In this document: positions 1 to 10,700 of the stretch, in pieces
Layout: the number at the start of each line of letters is the position of its first letter
How positions within the stretch are numbered: position 1 is the first letter of the stretch
Origin: Akanthomyces muscarius
Lineage: Eukaryota; Ascomycota; Sordariomycetes; Hypocreales; Cordycipitaceae
Assembly (NCBI RefSeq): GCF_028009165.1
Contig: NC_079241.1
Coordinates: forward strand, 4,402,001-4,466,000
Direction of reading: 5' to 3'
DNA: 64,000 nucleotides
Translations under genes and position numbers: made by a program
The notes under the pieces: model-generated
Databases searched by the model: none
Told to the model about the DNA's origin: nothing
The model's input: only the letters and a program-made list of their open reading frames with translations

Positions 1-1207
1 CTGCCCAGCCCACAACGGGATCAGTTGTGTTGACGGTGAGAATAATGGCTTGCTTCGGATTAAGCCAAAATGGCCATTTGCCGTTGTAGTTTTCAATGAG
101 AAGGGCCATAAGACGCTCCACAGAACCGAGCACGGCGCGGTGAATCATGACTGGCCGAACAGGGCCATACTCTGCCAGCAGAGCAGGATCTTCTGTGGTT
201 TCGCCGCGGGCCTCGTATTCGGGAGCGGGTGCCTGGTATTCTAGCTCGAATCGCTTCGGCAGCTGGAAGTCGAGCTGAACCGTGGCGGTTTGGTGTTCCT
301 TCCCGTCCGAGTCCTTGAGTACAATATCAATCTTCGGCCCGTAAAAGGCGCCATCGCCTTCGTTGACGCTCCACGGCATGCCTGACTTGTCAAGGGCGCG
401 GCGAAGACGATCTTCGGCTCTGTTCCATTCGTCTTCCGTCCCGATAAAGTGGTCCTTTGGCCTCGTAGACAGCGCCAACCGATAGCTCACACCAAATTTC
501 AGGGTGGTATAGACAACCTTGACAAAGTCGAGCGTCTTCTTGATCTCGTCCTCCACTTGGCTGGGGCGGCAAAAGATGTGGCCGTCGTCCTGGTGGAAGC
601 GGCGTACTCTCGTGAGCCCAGAGAGCGCGCCTGATATTTCGTTTCGGTGGAGAGGGCTGAAGTCGGCGTACCGTACTGGCAAGTCCCGATAGCTGTGCAG
701 TTTCGACGCGAAGATGAGGCAATGGCCAGGACAATTCATGGGCTTGAGACCGTATTCGCTGTCGTCCTCGTCTTCGACCATGGCTCTTTTGTTTGCTTCT
801 GTGCTGCAGCAATCCTCTGAATGCTCGAGCGCCGCTGCTCGCTTGTTTCCAATGACTGTGTACATGTCATCCGCATAGTTCTCGAGATGGCCAGACTTGG
901 CCCATAACGACTTTTTGTATATCGTTGGGGTAATAACTTCCTCGAAGCCGTATCGCACGTATTGCTTTCGGAGGAAATCTACGAGTCGATTGAATATGCG
1001 CGCTCCATTGGGGAGAAAGATTGGCGAGCCGGGGCTGAAGACAGATGTGATGAAGAGCTCTTGCTGGTGGCCCAGCTTCCGGTGGTCAGGAGGCTCGCGC
1101 TTCTCTGGCTTCTGCGAGTAGAGCCGGTGCGGCAGACATTTCGGGCATATCCATTGAGGTTGTATGGCAAGCAAGGCGAGTCGCCTTGTAGCCTGCGAGC
1201 GCAACAT
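1..1207 (-). CDS. mitochondrial threonyl-tRNA synthetase (partial)
   Basis: Class II synthetase that charges tRNA-Thr, probably in the mitochondrion. One uninterrupted frame runs from an ATG at 1207 down to the left edge, about 402 codons, with no stop inside; the C-terminal end, including the anticodon-binding domain, lies outside the window. Visible hallmarks are the zinc/active-site signature MNCPGHCLIF, the motif-2 stretch RNEISGALSGLTRVRRFHQDD, the GAFYGPKIDI block and RPVMIHRAVLGSVERL. The N-terminus is short, basic and rich in Arg/Leu, as in a mitochondrial targeting peptide, and there is no TGS/editing domain, which fits the yeast MST1-type enzyme. An acidic insertion of about 25 residues (containing VEDEDDSEYG) sits just before the MNCPGH motif. 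The gene is divergent from the importin gene. The family is certain; mitochondrial location is inferred from size and N-terminus. Confidence 0.93.
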   Translation of the reverse strand, partial: MLRSQATRRLALLAIQPQWICPKCLPHRLYSQKPEKREPPDHRKLGHQQELFITSVFSPGSPIFLPNGARIFNRLVDFLRKQYVRYGFEEVITPTIYKKSLWAKSGHLENYADDMYTVIGNKRAAALEHSEDCCSTEANKRAMVEDEDDSEYGLKPMNCPGHCLIFASKLHSYRDLPVRYADFSPLHRNEISGALSGLTRVRRFHQDDGHIFCRPSQVEDEIKKTLDFVKVVYTTLKFGVSYRLALSTRPKDHFIGTEDEWNRAEDRLRRALDKSGMPWSVNEGDGAFYGPKIDIVLKDSDGKEHQTATVQLDFQLPKRFELEYQAPAPEYEARGETTEDPALLAEYGPVRPVMIHRAVLGSVERLMALLIENYNGKWPFWLNPKQAIILTVNTTDPVVGWA

Positions 1208-1790
1208 GCGAGCGTTGGTGAGCAATTGACTTGTTTGGTGGAAGCTGGCAGGCCGGAGATGCGAATTCAAAACTTAAGCATGGCTTGTCTGTCGGAAATT
1301 TTAGAGTGCTTTAGTGCCTGTAAGCATGTGCCTACAGGCAGCTGCCGGCCCACTGTGGTAAAGGCTGTTGTAGGGGTCCAGAGAAGCTTGACTGGGGCCT
1401 AGATTGGTGTATGAAAAGCACAAGAGGTGTGAAAGAGCAAGGATTATATTGAGGCTTCTCGTGATATTCAACCTTCAAAATTAACAAGTCCTCATGAATT
1501 CAATGGAGATTTTCGAAAAACAAAAACTGAAATTTGCCATCAACCCTTCTACCGGCTGCATGGTAATTACCCCCGTTGCATGCCAAAAGGCCTGGGATTG
1601 TTTGGCGCGCTGCTAGGTAGCGAGGCACAGCTGCAGTAATAGTAAGGCGGGGTTGTCACCTTGCGCCTAACCAAGTACACCCCCACCAGAGAAACTTCCT
1701 CCATGTTCACCAGCATCGTCCCGCCGCGCCAACTGTATCTGCGGTGACCTTGACGAGCTTTACATATCTTCCAGGTGCAGGCCTCCCGCC
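1208..1790. promoter_or_regulatory. divergent promoter, ThrRS / importin-11
   Basis: 583 bases between the start codons of the two divergent genes. I see no ORF of note and no RNA gene; the likely content is two promoters and leaders. No clear TATA box or regulator site was identified. Confidence 0.5.
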
Positions 1791-4700
1791 ATGAGCTTCT
1801 CTATTGAAGTGCCTGGCGAGGCCAACCCACTGAGCTTCGAAACCCTTTGTCGCGCTCTCCTGGCAGCATCCTCGACGGACTATGCACAACGGCAAGCTGC
1901 AGGACAGCAGCTCCTAGCCTGGGGGGAGCAGGGGCAGCAAGGCTACTACTTGGGACTTCAGGTATGGTGTCGACATGATAAACAGATATGGCAAATCTTT
2001 GAGCTTTGAAGCCACTAACAAGTTAACAGACTGCTTTCCTCGACCGGTCTCTCCCCCTCGAAGCTCGCTTCCTCGCCATCATCCAGCTGAAGAATGGCAT
2101 TGACCGATTCTGGAGATTGTATGCCCTGACCAAGAACGGCATAAAAGCAGATGAAAAGGCCGCCATTCGCTCTCGCTTATTTCAAGGCACTGTCGACGAG
2201 CCGGAGCGCAAATTAGCCATGCACAACGCTCTGGTCATTGCCAAGATTGTCCGCATCGACTACCCGACGGACTGGCCGGATGCCCTCGCTAGTATAATTT
2301 CTTTGCTGCGCTCATCCAAAGACGGCAACCAGCATCACCTGCATGGCGCTCTGGAGATTCTTCTTCGAGTAGTAAAAGAGCTTGGCACCGCGCGCTTGCG
2401 CAAATCTCAGACCGCTCTTCAGTCCGTCACGCCCGAAATCGTCTATGTCTTGTCCGAAATCTATGCTGAGAAATCCAATATATGGGTTTCATATCTCTCT
2501 TCTGGGCAAGGTAGCGAAGAAGAAGCAACTATTGCTATGCGAAACAGCCTATCTGCACTTCGAACTCTCCGTCGCCTCGTCGTCGTCGGCTACGACCGGC
2601 CGCATAGTGATTCCACTGTCGAGCAGTTCTGGATGCTCTCCCAGAACCAGTTCGGGCAGCTTCTTAATTTTGTTCACGACAACAATACGCCGAATGAAAT
2701 GGTTGGCAAGCACCTTCTTCAATTTACAAAGCTACACATCGACATGGCTGAACAACACGCCGCCAGTTTTGCTTTTTTGCCCAATTCTCTGCCCCTTGTC
2801 CGTGCGTACTGGGATCTGATTATGAAGTTTGCTGAGGTCTTTGATAAATCTGGCGGTATTCGTCAAAGCCAAAATGATACGAGGGCCAAGGCTGAGGGCC
2901 CCCTTCTCGAAAGGCTTGCGCTCAAGGGTCTTTTACTGTTACGTGGATGCGTAAGGGCTGCTTTCCAACCCACGCAGACTTTCAAATATCGCACGCCAGA
3001 GGTCAAAGAAGAGCAAAACCGTGCGCGCGATATCATCAAAACTGAGTTGCTGAAGGAGGAGCTGGTGGTTCAGATTGTCAACGCCATCATCAGCCACCTG
3101 TTCCTGTTTCGCAAATCTGACCTTGAATCCTGGGACGAGGACCCTGAAGAGTGGGAGCAGCAGGAACAGAGCGAGGGTAATGCCTACGAGTGGGAGGTGC
3201 GCCCGTGTGCGGAAAAGCTCTTCCTGGATCTTCTCACAAACTATAAGCAGCTCCTCATTCCTCCCCTGTTGCAATATTTCCAAAATGCGCAAAACCCGGA
3301 GGCAGATATTGCCACCAAAGAGGCTATTTATACCGCCATGGGGTTGTCAGCCGCCCACATTTTCAATTCCTTCGACTTTGAGACGGTCTTATCCTCAACT
3401 CTAATAAGTGATGCACAGCAAACAGGCGGCCTGTTCAGGGTCCTCAGGCGACGAATTGCCATTTTGATCAGTCAATGGGCGCCTGTCAAACTCTCAGACC
3501 AGAGCAGGCCAGTCGTGTATCAAATCTTCCGTCATTTCCTGAATCCCGAAGATGAGACAAACGACATAGTTGTGCGCATTACTGCTGCTCGGCAGCTTCG
3601 CTGGATCGCCGATGAGCTGGAGTTCAATGTCGAGGCCTTCTTGCCCTATACTGCGGATGTTCTCAGTCAACTTGTCCACCTGGTCCAGAACGTGGTGGTT
3701 GACGAAACGAAGCTCGCTATTCTAGAGTCTATTCGAATTTTGGTCATGCGCATGGAGCAACAGGTGTCACAGTTTGGGGACCAATTGATGACCGCACTCC
3801 CCAAAGTGTGGGAGAGCTCGGACACGGAAGAGTACATGATCAAGCAACATATCATTGCCATCTTTTCTGCCCTCGTAACTAGCATGGGCAATGAATCGCA
3901 GCGCTACCACAGCTTCATGATGCCTCTCCTTGGCGAAGCAGCTAGAGAAGGCTCTGACTTACACGTCCACCTCATCGACGAGTCTCTAGAGCTTTGGAAC
4001 GCAATCTTGGAACAGAGTAAACCACCTCTAACCAAGGAGGTCCTCGATCTTGCAGATGCAGCTCTTCCCCTACTGGAGTATCAGCAAGAAACCGCTTCCG
4101 AAGCCCTGTCAGCCATCGAGTCCTATATCCTGGTTGCCCCTTCAGCCATGCTCGAAGGTGATATGCGCGCGGCCACGCTGACTGCGCTGTCCAACTCTCT
4201 CAACTCAAAAAGTAGAGGGCAAGTTCGTGCAGCTACTGTGTGCATCGAATACATGATTCGCGCCGCCGCGCAGCTCGGAGGATCTGACGGCATCTCTGTT
4301 GTTATTCGAGACATGGTAGACAATGGGTTCATGCGCACAGTCGTGACTAATCTTCGCGATGCTTGGGAAGCGCACCAGACAACCGGCCCGAACAGAAGGG
4401 TCAGCAAGCTAAGCACTGTGACTGAAGGAGATTACTTTGCCATTCTTGCGCGCCTGGCACTAGCCGAGCCATCACTTTTTGTACAGCTGTTGGCGTCTTT
4501 TGGACCTCTGGATGAAGTGTGGAGCTGGTTGTCCGCTGAGTGGTTCGCTTACATCAACGGCATGGACGATCTTACGCGTCAGAAGCTACATCTTCTAGGA
4601 CTCACTCGTCTGCTAGAGCTGCCTTCTCCCATGCAAGAACTGGCGCTTGCAAAACTGCAAGATTATTTCGACATGTGGGCATCGGTCTTGGCGGAGCTGC

Positions 4701-4975
4701 AGGACGGCGTCCCCAACGGCCAAGACATGTTGATTGGAGATCTCGGAGACGTAGGAGAAGCAAACGAGTACGATACCCCGAAACGTATCATAGAGCGGCA
4801 GATGGTGGCCTGTGATCCTGTGCGCACCATCCAAGCGTCCGCCTTTGTTCGAGAGAGACTGCAAGATATCGTCAGCCGTGTAGGCGGCGAGTCTGCATTC
4901 CAGGAGCAGTGGGCTGCCAACGTGGACCAAGACATCATTGCCAAGTTCCAGGCTATGGCGGGTCTAGGTCAATGA
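1791..4975 (+). CDS. kap120: importin-11 / Kap120 type karyopherin
   Basis: Importin-beta family nuclear transport receptor; Kap120/importin-11 carries cargo between cytoplasm and nucleus in a Ran-GTP dependent way. Two exons: 1791-1961 and 2030-4975, joined over a 68-base GT..AG intron, giving about 1038 aa, close to the usual 1000-1030 aa. The importin-beta N-terminal domain lies in about residues 25-105 (QQLLAWGEQGQQGYY, then the block beginning RFLAIIQLKNGIDRFW). The rest is leucine-rich alpha-helical HEAT-like sequence up to the C-terminus. An acidic loop near residue 410 (DEDPEEWEQQEQSEG, preceding the AYEWEVRPCAEKLF block) is typical of Kap120/importin-11 and separates them from other karyopherins. 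The ATG at 1791 is the only one in frame in exon 1. The gene converges on the quinone oxidoreductase gene, 190 bases away. Confidence 0.92.
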
Positions 4976-5165
4976 GAGCGGAGGGTGAGCATCTAATGAT
5001 TGAACGGAGTCGCGTTTTGATATATGCGAGGGATACACGACTAGATGAACAAACTGCCATCAAAATAAACCATTTGAAACATAGAAAGCATATTATTCCG
5101 GTCTCATTCGTCTTGGTCATTTTATTATTCACATTCCTGGGCCCCCGTTTTGTGATGCTATCCGT

Positions 5166-6427
5166 CTACAGCTTGCTGTCCGCCTCGGGCGCAATCTTGA
5201 TAATGACCTTGCCCCAGGTATCGCGTCCGCCGAGCGCCTTGAGGCCGTCCTTGACGCGGTCGAGGCCGACAAAGGCCTCGTCGGTGTACTGCGTGCCCTT
5301 GAGCTTGCCATCGCGGACGAGGTCGAGGACGCCCTTCCAGACAACGGGCACCATCTCGGGCTGGTGCAGCGAGTGGGCGCCCCAGGCGAGACCGACGAGC
5401 GAGATGTTCTTGAGCAGGGCCTTGTTCATGGCGACCTTTTCAATCTTGCCGCCGGCGAAGCCGATGATGAGGATGCGGCCGTTCCAGGCGATGCACTTGG
5501 TCGACTTGTCGACGAGGCCGACGGGGTCGTAGACAATGTCGACGCCCTTTTCATCGGGCGTCAGCTCCTTGACCTGCGCGGGCCAGTTGGGGTCGTTGTA
5601 CGAGATGACATGGTCGGCGCCAAACTTTTTGGCGATTTCGAGCTTGCGCGGCGTGGAGGCGGTGGCGATGACGGTGGCGCCAAACGCTTTGGCGACTGGT
5701 TCGGTTCGTCCCGTGTTAGCAGCGGTGGACTTTTGTGCAGACCGGAAGGGAAGAAAAGAAGGAGGTACTGACTCTGAACCGCAGCTATACCAACACCGCC
5801 AGCGGCGGCGTGGACGAGAACCCAGTCGCCCTTCTTGATGCCGGCGCGCTGGACGAGACCGCTGTAGCTTGTCGGCGCCGTGACGAACAGGCCCGCGGCG
5901 TCCTGGAAGGACCAGCCCTCGGGGACGGGCAGGATGGTCTGCTCGGCGGCGTGCACGTACTCGGCGTACGCGCCCTGCGAGGCGCCAAAGACGCGGGTGC
6001 CGACGGGGTAGAGGGGCTTGGTCTCGGGGTCCTTGGGGACGGCGACGACGACACCGGAGAACTCGACGCCGGCGGTCCAGGGAAACGCTGTGCGCGGTCA
6101 TGTCAGATGGGGGGGCGGCGGCAGCAAGAGTACATTGGGAGGGGGGTTCACGCACGAGGTTGATGTTGGTATTTGCCCTGGATCTGGAGAATATCGAAAA
6201 AGTTGGCCGCGGCGGCGTGCACCTTGATTGTGTACTCGGCGTCTTCATTCTCGAGGTCGGGCAGGTCGACGACCTTGAGCTCCTCGGGGCCCTGACGCAA
6301 TCGAATTCAGGATGGAGTCAGCAAATGCACCATTGCCAAGTACGGGAATTTCTTGCGCCCCATCAATGCTGCTTGGTCGTGGACAAGTTCTCACCTTGAC
6401 GTATTCCGTAATCTGGATGCCCTTCAT
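5166..6427 (-). CDS. zeta-crystallin-like NADPH:quinone oxidoreductase
   Basis: Medium-chain dehydrogenase/reductase without structural zinc, expected to reduce quinones with NADPH in the cytosol. Four exons on the minus strand: 6427-6395, 6291-6156, 6087-5773 and 5695-5166; the total is divisible by three and gives 337 aa, the normal size (yeast Zta1 is similar). Visible parts are the GroES-like N-terminus (KVHAAAANFFDILQIQGKY, then PFPWTAGVEFSG), the VPEGWSFQDAAGL segment, the Rossmann motif HAAAGGVGIAA for NADPH and the helix FGATVIATASTPRKLEIAKK. The intron at 5696-5772 splits an Ile codon (VQ-I-AKAF), which restores the family motif and supports the model. The gene is divergent from the unknown gene at 7206. 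Substrate is not readable from sequence. Confidence 0.9.
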
Positions 6428-7205
6428 AATGTCCGATTGGTCGCGCCTCTTTTTGTCTGTTGACGCAATTCTAAACTGGGACGAACCGAGTGCTTGTCCG
6501 ATGATGATGACGACGATGGTGATGATGATGGTGTGGCAAAGAATTCAGCTACACGATAGAAAAAGTCAAAGATGTGAAAATGCAATGAGTGAGTGAGAGT
6601 GCAAGCTCATAAGCTCCCCCAGAGCGGAGTTTATATCGCTTGTGGCATCATCCCCGGGCCCTGCCAATCTAGCGGCCCCGCGGAGCTGGTGCCGAGGTCC
6701 AGAGCGGCCTTGGTCCGGGGAAATATGGGTAGCTTCACCGGAGATTGGCACGGCCGGCGGCCTGCTCTTTATTACGGTTCAAGTAATTCAAGTATAAAAT
6801 TAGTCTGCAATATTTCCAGGTGGTTTATTATACCAGATTAAAACGAGTGGTTCGTGAACATCTATGTGTCCCTTCACTTGGCCGAAGCTCCTGCTCGGCC
6901 TGAACCGACCAGTGCTTACACGCTACTAATTACACGAGTACTGGCAATGTTTGGCGCGAAAGTGATTTCTATTTGCTTCTTTTTCTCGCTTTCCTTTTCA
7001 ATGATTACCCAGGTCTTCCAGAAAAGATGAAATCGAATTATGCGTCTAACTTTGTAACATTTACGCCACAATGAGCGCAAGTGCAGCGCCACCACTTGAA
7101 TATAAAATTTACCGATATGCCTGCGCGCGTCTTTCCTCCCAACTATGATAGTGATGGCATCTCAATATCCTCTATTTCGCATTCAGCTACTCACAGGGTA
7201 GCAAT
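6428..7205. promoter_or_regulatory. divergent intergenic region
   Basis: 778 bases between the oxidoreductase start and the unknown ORF. It contains a GAT/GATG-rich microsatellite at about 6500-6532 and an ATG at 7071 opening a 25-codon uORF that ends at 7148. A possible acceptor lies at 7191-7196, but no donor joins the 7071 ATG to the ORF at 7206 without a stop. Confidence 0.4.
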
Positions 7206-7736
7206 ATGGCTGGAAAACGAGGCAAAAAGACGGCCAACAGCAGCAGTCCTCAACCAGCCAGCACATCCCAATCCACCGCTATTCTCGTGCAATCAACCTC
7301 AGGAGCAGCCTCGAACCCAATCCTCGGATACAAACTCCGTGTTCTCATTCACGATCTTCTTCACGTCACAAAGGATCCGGCCGCTGCACACCGTCTCAAC
7401 AGCACCACGGACGAGTACTACATCAGCGCACCCTACTTTACTCCTGAAGAGGCAGCCACGATGCAAAACGTGACGCTGGACAGTCTACCCAATCTCGACC
7501 ACGTTCCTGGCCGCGGCGATCAGGATCTTTCTGCGGCCGACTTGGTCTCCAAACCAGTTCACGAAGCACTGGGTATACTTTTGTCGGGGTTCCTCGACAA
7601 GCGTCGCGCAAGCGGCGATGCGCGCCCTTGCGGGCCACACCATCTCGCGCCTTTATATGCAGCTTTGTTCAGTGTTGAGTTGTCGGAGCTACAAGATGCA
7701 AAGTTTTTGGGTCGCCTGAGAAGGAACGGGCTATGA
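7206..7736 (+). CDS. hypothetical protein, 176 aa
   Basis: I do not recognise this protein. The intron-less frame opens with a basic, Ser/Thr/Gln-rich segment (MAGKRGKKTANSSS), followed by a more ordered part: YKLRVLIHDLLHVTKDP, a section with DEYYISAPYFTPEEAATM, and a leucine-rich C-terminal half (KPVHEALGILLSGFLDKRR and LAPLYAALFSVELSELQDAK). No signal peptide or membrane segment is visible. Codon use is like that of its neighbours, and it sits in a regular position between a divergent and a convergent neighbour, which argues for a real gene. The 3' end faces the GST-like gene only 145 bases away. The start could be wrong if an upstream exon exists. Confidence 0.55.
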   Translation: MAGKRGKKTANSSSPQPASTSQSTAILVQSTSGAASNPILGYKLRVLIHDLLHVTKDPAAAHRLNSTTDEYYISAPYFTPEEAATMQNVTLDSLPNLDHVPGRGDQDLSAADLVSKPVHEALGILLSGFLDKRRASGDARPCGPHHLAPLYAALFSVELSELQDAKFLGRLRRNGL

Positions 7737-7881
7737 TGCCACTTTCTCAAAAGATGGCAGATGCTGGTTTGTCAAACGCTCGAGGGTCCGTTCAAAGACT
7801 GTTATACAAGAGTTTATTTTTCCCGAGATAAGCACATGTATTTCCAAAAGAAAATCACGTATTTTGTTTAAATGTAACAAC

Positions 7882-8748
7882 TCATTTCCACTTCTCGTAA
7901 TCGGGAAAATACGTATCGTGTATCCTCTCCGCATACTCAATCACATGCGGCAACTTGCTCACAATCGCCTGCGTAACCGGCGCCCTATCAAGAAAACCAT
8001 TAGCCACAACTCATCACACATCACACACTTCAGTATTCAAAACTTACGCTGTGCTGACCAGCCCGCCGATGATGAACCCAAAAAGCGTAGCGTCCGCCTC
8101 GCTCGGCTCCTCTTCCCCCAGCACCCAAAACGGCGCATCATCGCCTCCTGTCGTCCGCTTCTTCTTGGCCTCGGCCAGCAGCGCCTCCACGCCCTCCCAT
8201 ACCTCCTCCTTAAACATCAGCACCTCGTCGTCGCTCAGCCGCCCCGTGCCCTGCCCGTGGAGCGTCCGCACCGTCGCCCGCTGCGCCATCCACCCGACGA
8301 CCGCGCGCACCGGCCACGGCACCGCCGCGAGCATGTTTTCCACCATCTCGTCGTAGTTGTCGCACCACTTCTCGCGCGTGCCGTAAAAGTAGACGCGGTC
8401 CTCGAGGAGCGCCCGCACCGCCAGGTCCTGCGCGCGCAGCGCGCCCGTCGGCAGCGCCGCGTTGAGGTCCCGCAGGAGGCCGTTGGCCACGAGCGCGCGG
8501 ATGATGAGCGCTGAGTCGCCCATGGCGCTGACGGCGTCGTCGCCGGCAGACGTCGTCTCGTGCCACTCCATGTACGGGATCTTGCCGCGGGGCGCGGACC
8601 GCGGCGAGCCGTGCCCGGAGGTGTAGCGCAGCCCGTCGAAGCGCAGCCGGGCCTCGACTTTGGTGACAAACGGCGACCAGACGTAGGTGCCTGCGTCGCC
8701 GGAGCCTCGAAAAAGCTTGAGGTCAGGTGGTAACGATGTGCGAGACAT
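7882..8748 (-). CDS. GST-like protein of the FAX/metaxin family
   Basis: Two exons, 8748-8048 and 7984-7882, joined by a 63-base GT..AG intron, giving 267 aa. The N-terminal half reads as a thioredoxin-fold GST domain of the metaxin/FAX type: LKLFRG, then YVWSPFVTKVEARLRFDGL and RGKIPYMEW (the cis-Pro region), ending in an MGDSALIIRAL segment in the place where the Ser/Glu glutathione contact of GSTs lies. The C-terminal half is helical, with EADATLFGFIIGGL close to the GST_C motif. Members of this family may bind glutathione or act in membrane-linked detoxification; the substrate is unknown. The ATG at 8748 (MSRTSLPP) is preferred over an in-frame ATG at 8817 because the added residues do not look conserved or targeting-like. 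Confidence 0.8.
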
Positions 8749-9321
8749 ATTTTTACTGTGCTGCTTGATACGAGTGTGCCAACTGTTGTGAATATTGAGT
8801 GCGTCGAGTTTTGTCACGGCGAATGGGGAGATGTTGAATAGACGAGAACTTGCAGATTAGCGGCAGAAGGCCATCTGGCTTTATAATTTCGAGCGTGTCA
8901 GTAGAGCTGGTGGCTGTCCAGGATCAGTCTTACACTTTAGATCTTAGTGTCGGCGCAAGACTCATTCGCGGTGCGGAGTGGGGCCGACAGCACGCTTCTC
9001 GGCCTCGCCTTCACGGAGGCCCCGATTCGGACAGGTCATAGTACTCCCAAGGGGAATTGCGCAGTCATCATCAGTTTCATGAAAGCCGCTGTTGATCCAA
9101 GTGCGAGGGCTAGCACCACGAAAAGCTAATCAAGTGGTATACATGCTGTTTTGTGCCTAGGTAGAGAATAATACACGACCTTTTCCATCTCTGCCGTAGG
9201 TGTCTTCATTCATCATCCTTGCTGCATCCATGACCGTTATTCCGTCTTCTGGTATATGTATAAGAACAAAAAGCAATGCTGCCATTCACCCGCACCTATC
9301 CAGGTTTGCATTCATTCACAT
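8749..9321. other. intergenic, no gene seen
   Basis: 573 bases between the GST-like gene's start and the end of the Dsk2 gene, both on the minus strand. It should hold the GST promoter and the Dsk2 3' region. Short frames here have no recognisable protein character. Confidence 0.4.
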
Positions 9322-10700
9322 TCAGCCAGAAAGCAGGTACTCTATAGCTCCCTGCACGCTTCCTCCACTCCTTCGTAGCGCAGCCACGTTGCGATCAAAA
9401 TCAAAGAAGCCCATGTCGTTGAGCTGTCGGAGCTGCTCTTCGTAGCGCTCCTCGGGAGGACGATTGTCGGAGGGCGCAGCTGGTGCTCCAGCATCACCGC
9501 CAGTCATGGAGCGCATGATCTGTGACATTTGCTGGAGCTGCTCTGGGGACATGTTAAAAGGACTGCCAGCGCCGGCTCCGGCTCCGGCGCCAGCTCCAGC
9601 TCCAGGGAAGAAAGCAGCGAAAGGATTTTGCGCATTGGCACCTGCACCTGCACCTGCACCTGCACCTGCACCCGTTGTTCCAGCTTCGCCTGGGCCCCCG
9701 GTCTGCGCGGCATTGCCGGGACTGGCACCATCGCCGGCACCGGTTCCTAGGCCGACGGCATTCATGCTTTGCATCATATCAGCAAAACTGGGGCCGGCGG
9801 CGCCACCAGCACCAAATGGGTTCATGAGAGGGTTCATAAAGGGGTTTTGCTGCGCTGCTCCCTGGTCCTGGGTGCCGTTGGTGCTGCCATCGGCTGGGTT
9901 TTGAGGTGTGGTGTCGGTTGCGCCGGGGGCAGGAAAGGCAGAGTCGGCTCCGCGCATGCCACGCTGCATGCGCATAGCGTTGCTGAGCATGGAAGGGTTG
10001 CTCATCATCTGTCTCATGAATGGCGAAGTGATGAGCTCGCGGGCATTGGGCATGTTGCGAAGCATGGGGTTCGAGTCGATGAGCATGTTGACAAAGTCGG
10101 GGTTGTTGAGAGCTTCGTTCATGGTCTGCTGGACATTGGGGTCAGACATCATGCGTGCCATACGTTCTTCGTCCATGGGAGGACCCATCTGGATACAACG
10201 TTAGCTGAATGACGCAATGGCAAGTAATTGCGTCTTCGGTGCGGTGCACGAGAGCCTCAACTTACGCCGCCGTCGGGACCAAACATGTCCATGCCAGGAA
10301 GGTTCACCTGGTGGCCGGCGTATCGGGCTCCGGTCAGGCCAGCAAGAGGGTTGTTGGCTGTTCCGGAGGCCATGTTTGTGGGCAGGGCCTGGGGCGTGGG
10401 AACACTAGCCGACGAGGCAGGCTGGGAGGGGTTGCTGGCGGCGCTCTTGACCATGTGGATGATGTTGTTGGTCTTGATCTTGTATGTGGCAAGTGAATCG
10501 TCGTTCTTCATGACACGGCCAGAGTAGATGAGCCGTTGGCGTTCGACGGGGATGTTCTCAAAATCGGCGCCAGCGAGCTTCGTCTTGAGGTCGAGAACAG
10601 AGGCGCTCTCGGCCATTGTGATGACGTGAGTGCTGTCGGACGAGGTCTTGACCTTGAAAGTGAGCTGGGCATCGCTGCCCGCTTCTGCGTTGTCGGCCAT
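9322..10700 (-). CDS. dsk2: ubiquilin / Dsk2 ubiquitin receptor
   Basis: Shuttle factor that binds ubiquitinated proteins through its UBA domain and the proteasome through its UBL domain. Exons 10700-10266 and 10188-9322, with a 77-base intron, give 433 aa. Domains: UBL at about residues 12-87 (LTFKVKTSSDSTHVITM and QRLIYSGRVMKNDDSL); STI1-like region at about 150-215, dense in Asn/Met/Pro (NPDFVNMLIDSNPMLRNMP); a Gly/Ala-rich linker at about 310-360; and UBA at the extreme C-terminus (RYEEQLRQLNDMGFFDFDRN then GGSVQGAIEYLLSG). The start at 10700 (MADNAEAG) is the first Met before the UBL; the frame is open further upstream but low-complexity there. The gene is divergent from NPR2. The family call is certain. 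Confidence 0.95.
9560..9676 (-). repeat. Gly-Ala coding repeat inside Dsk2
   Basis: On the plus strand this is a CCTGCA hexamer array (about 9639-9675) and a related GGCTCC/AGCTCC array (about 9565-9604), separated by a short unique piece. They encode two alternating Gly-Ala tracts flanking a NAQNPFAAFFPG spacer. The pure hexamer array looks prone to slippage. Confidence 0.8.

Noticed and set aside
7071..7148. Using the ATG at 7071 as first exon of the 7206 gene
   Set aside because: All GT donors in this segment lead to a stop or the wrong frame when joined to the acceptor at 7196.
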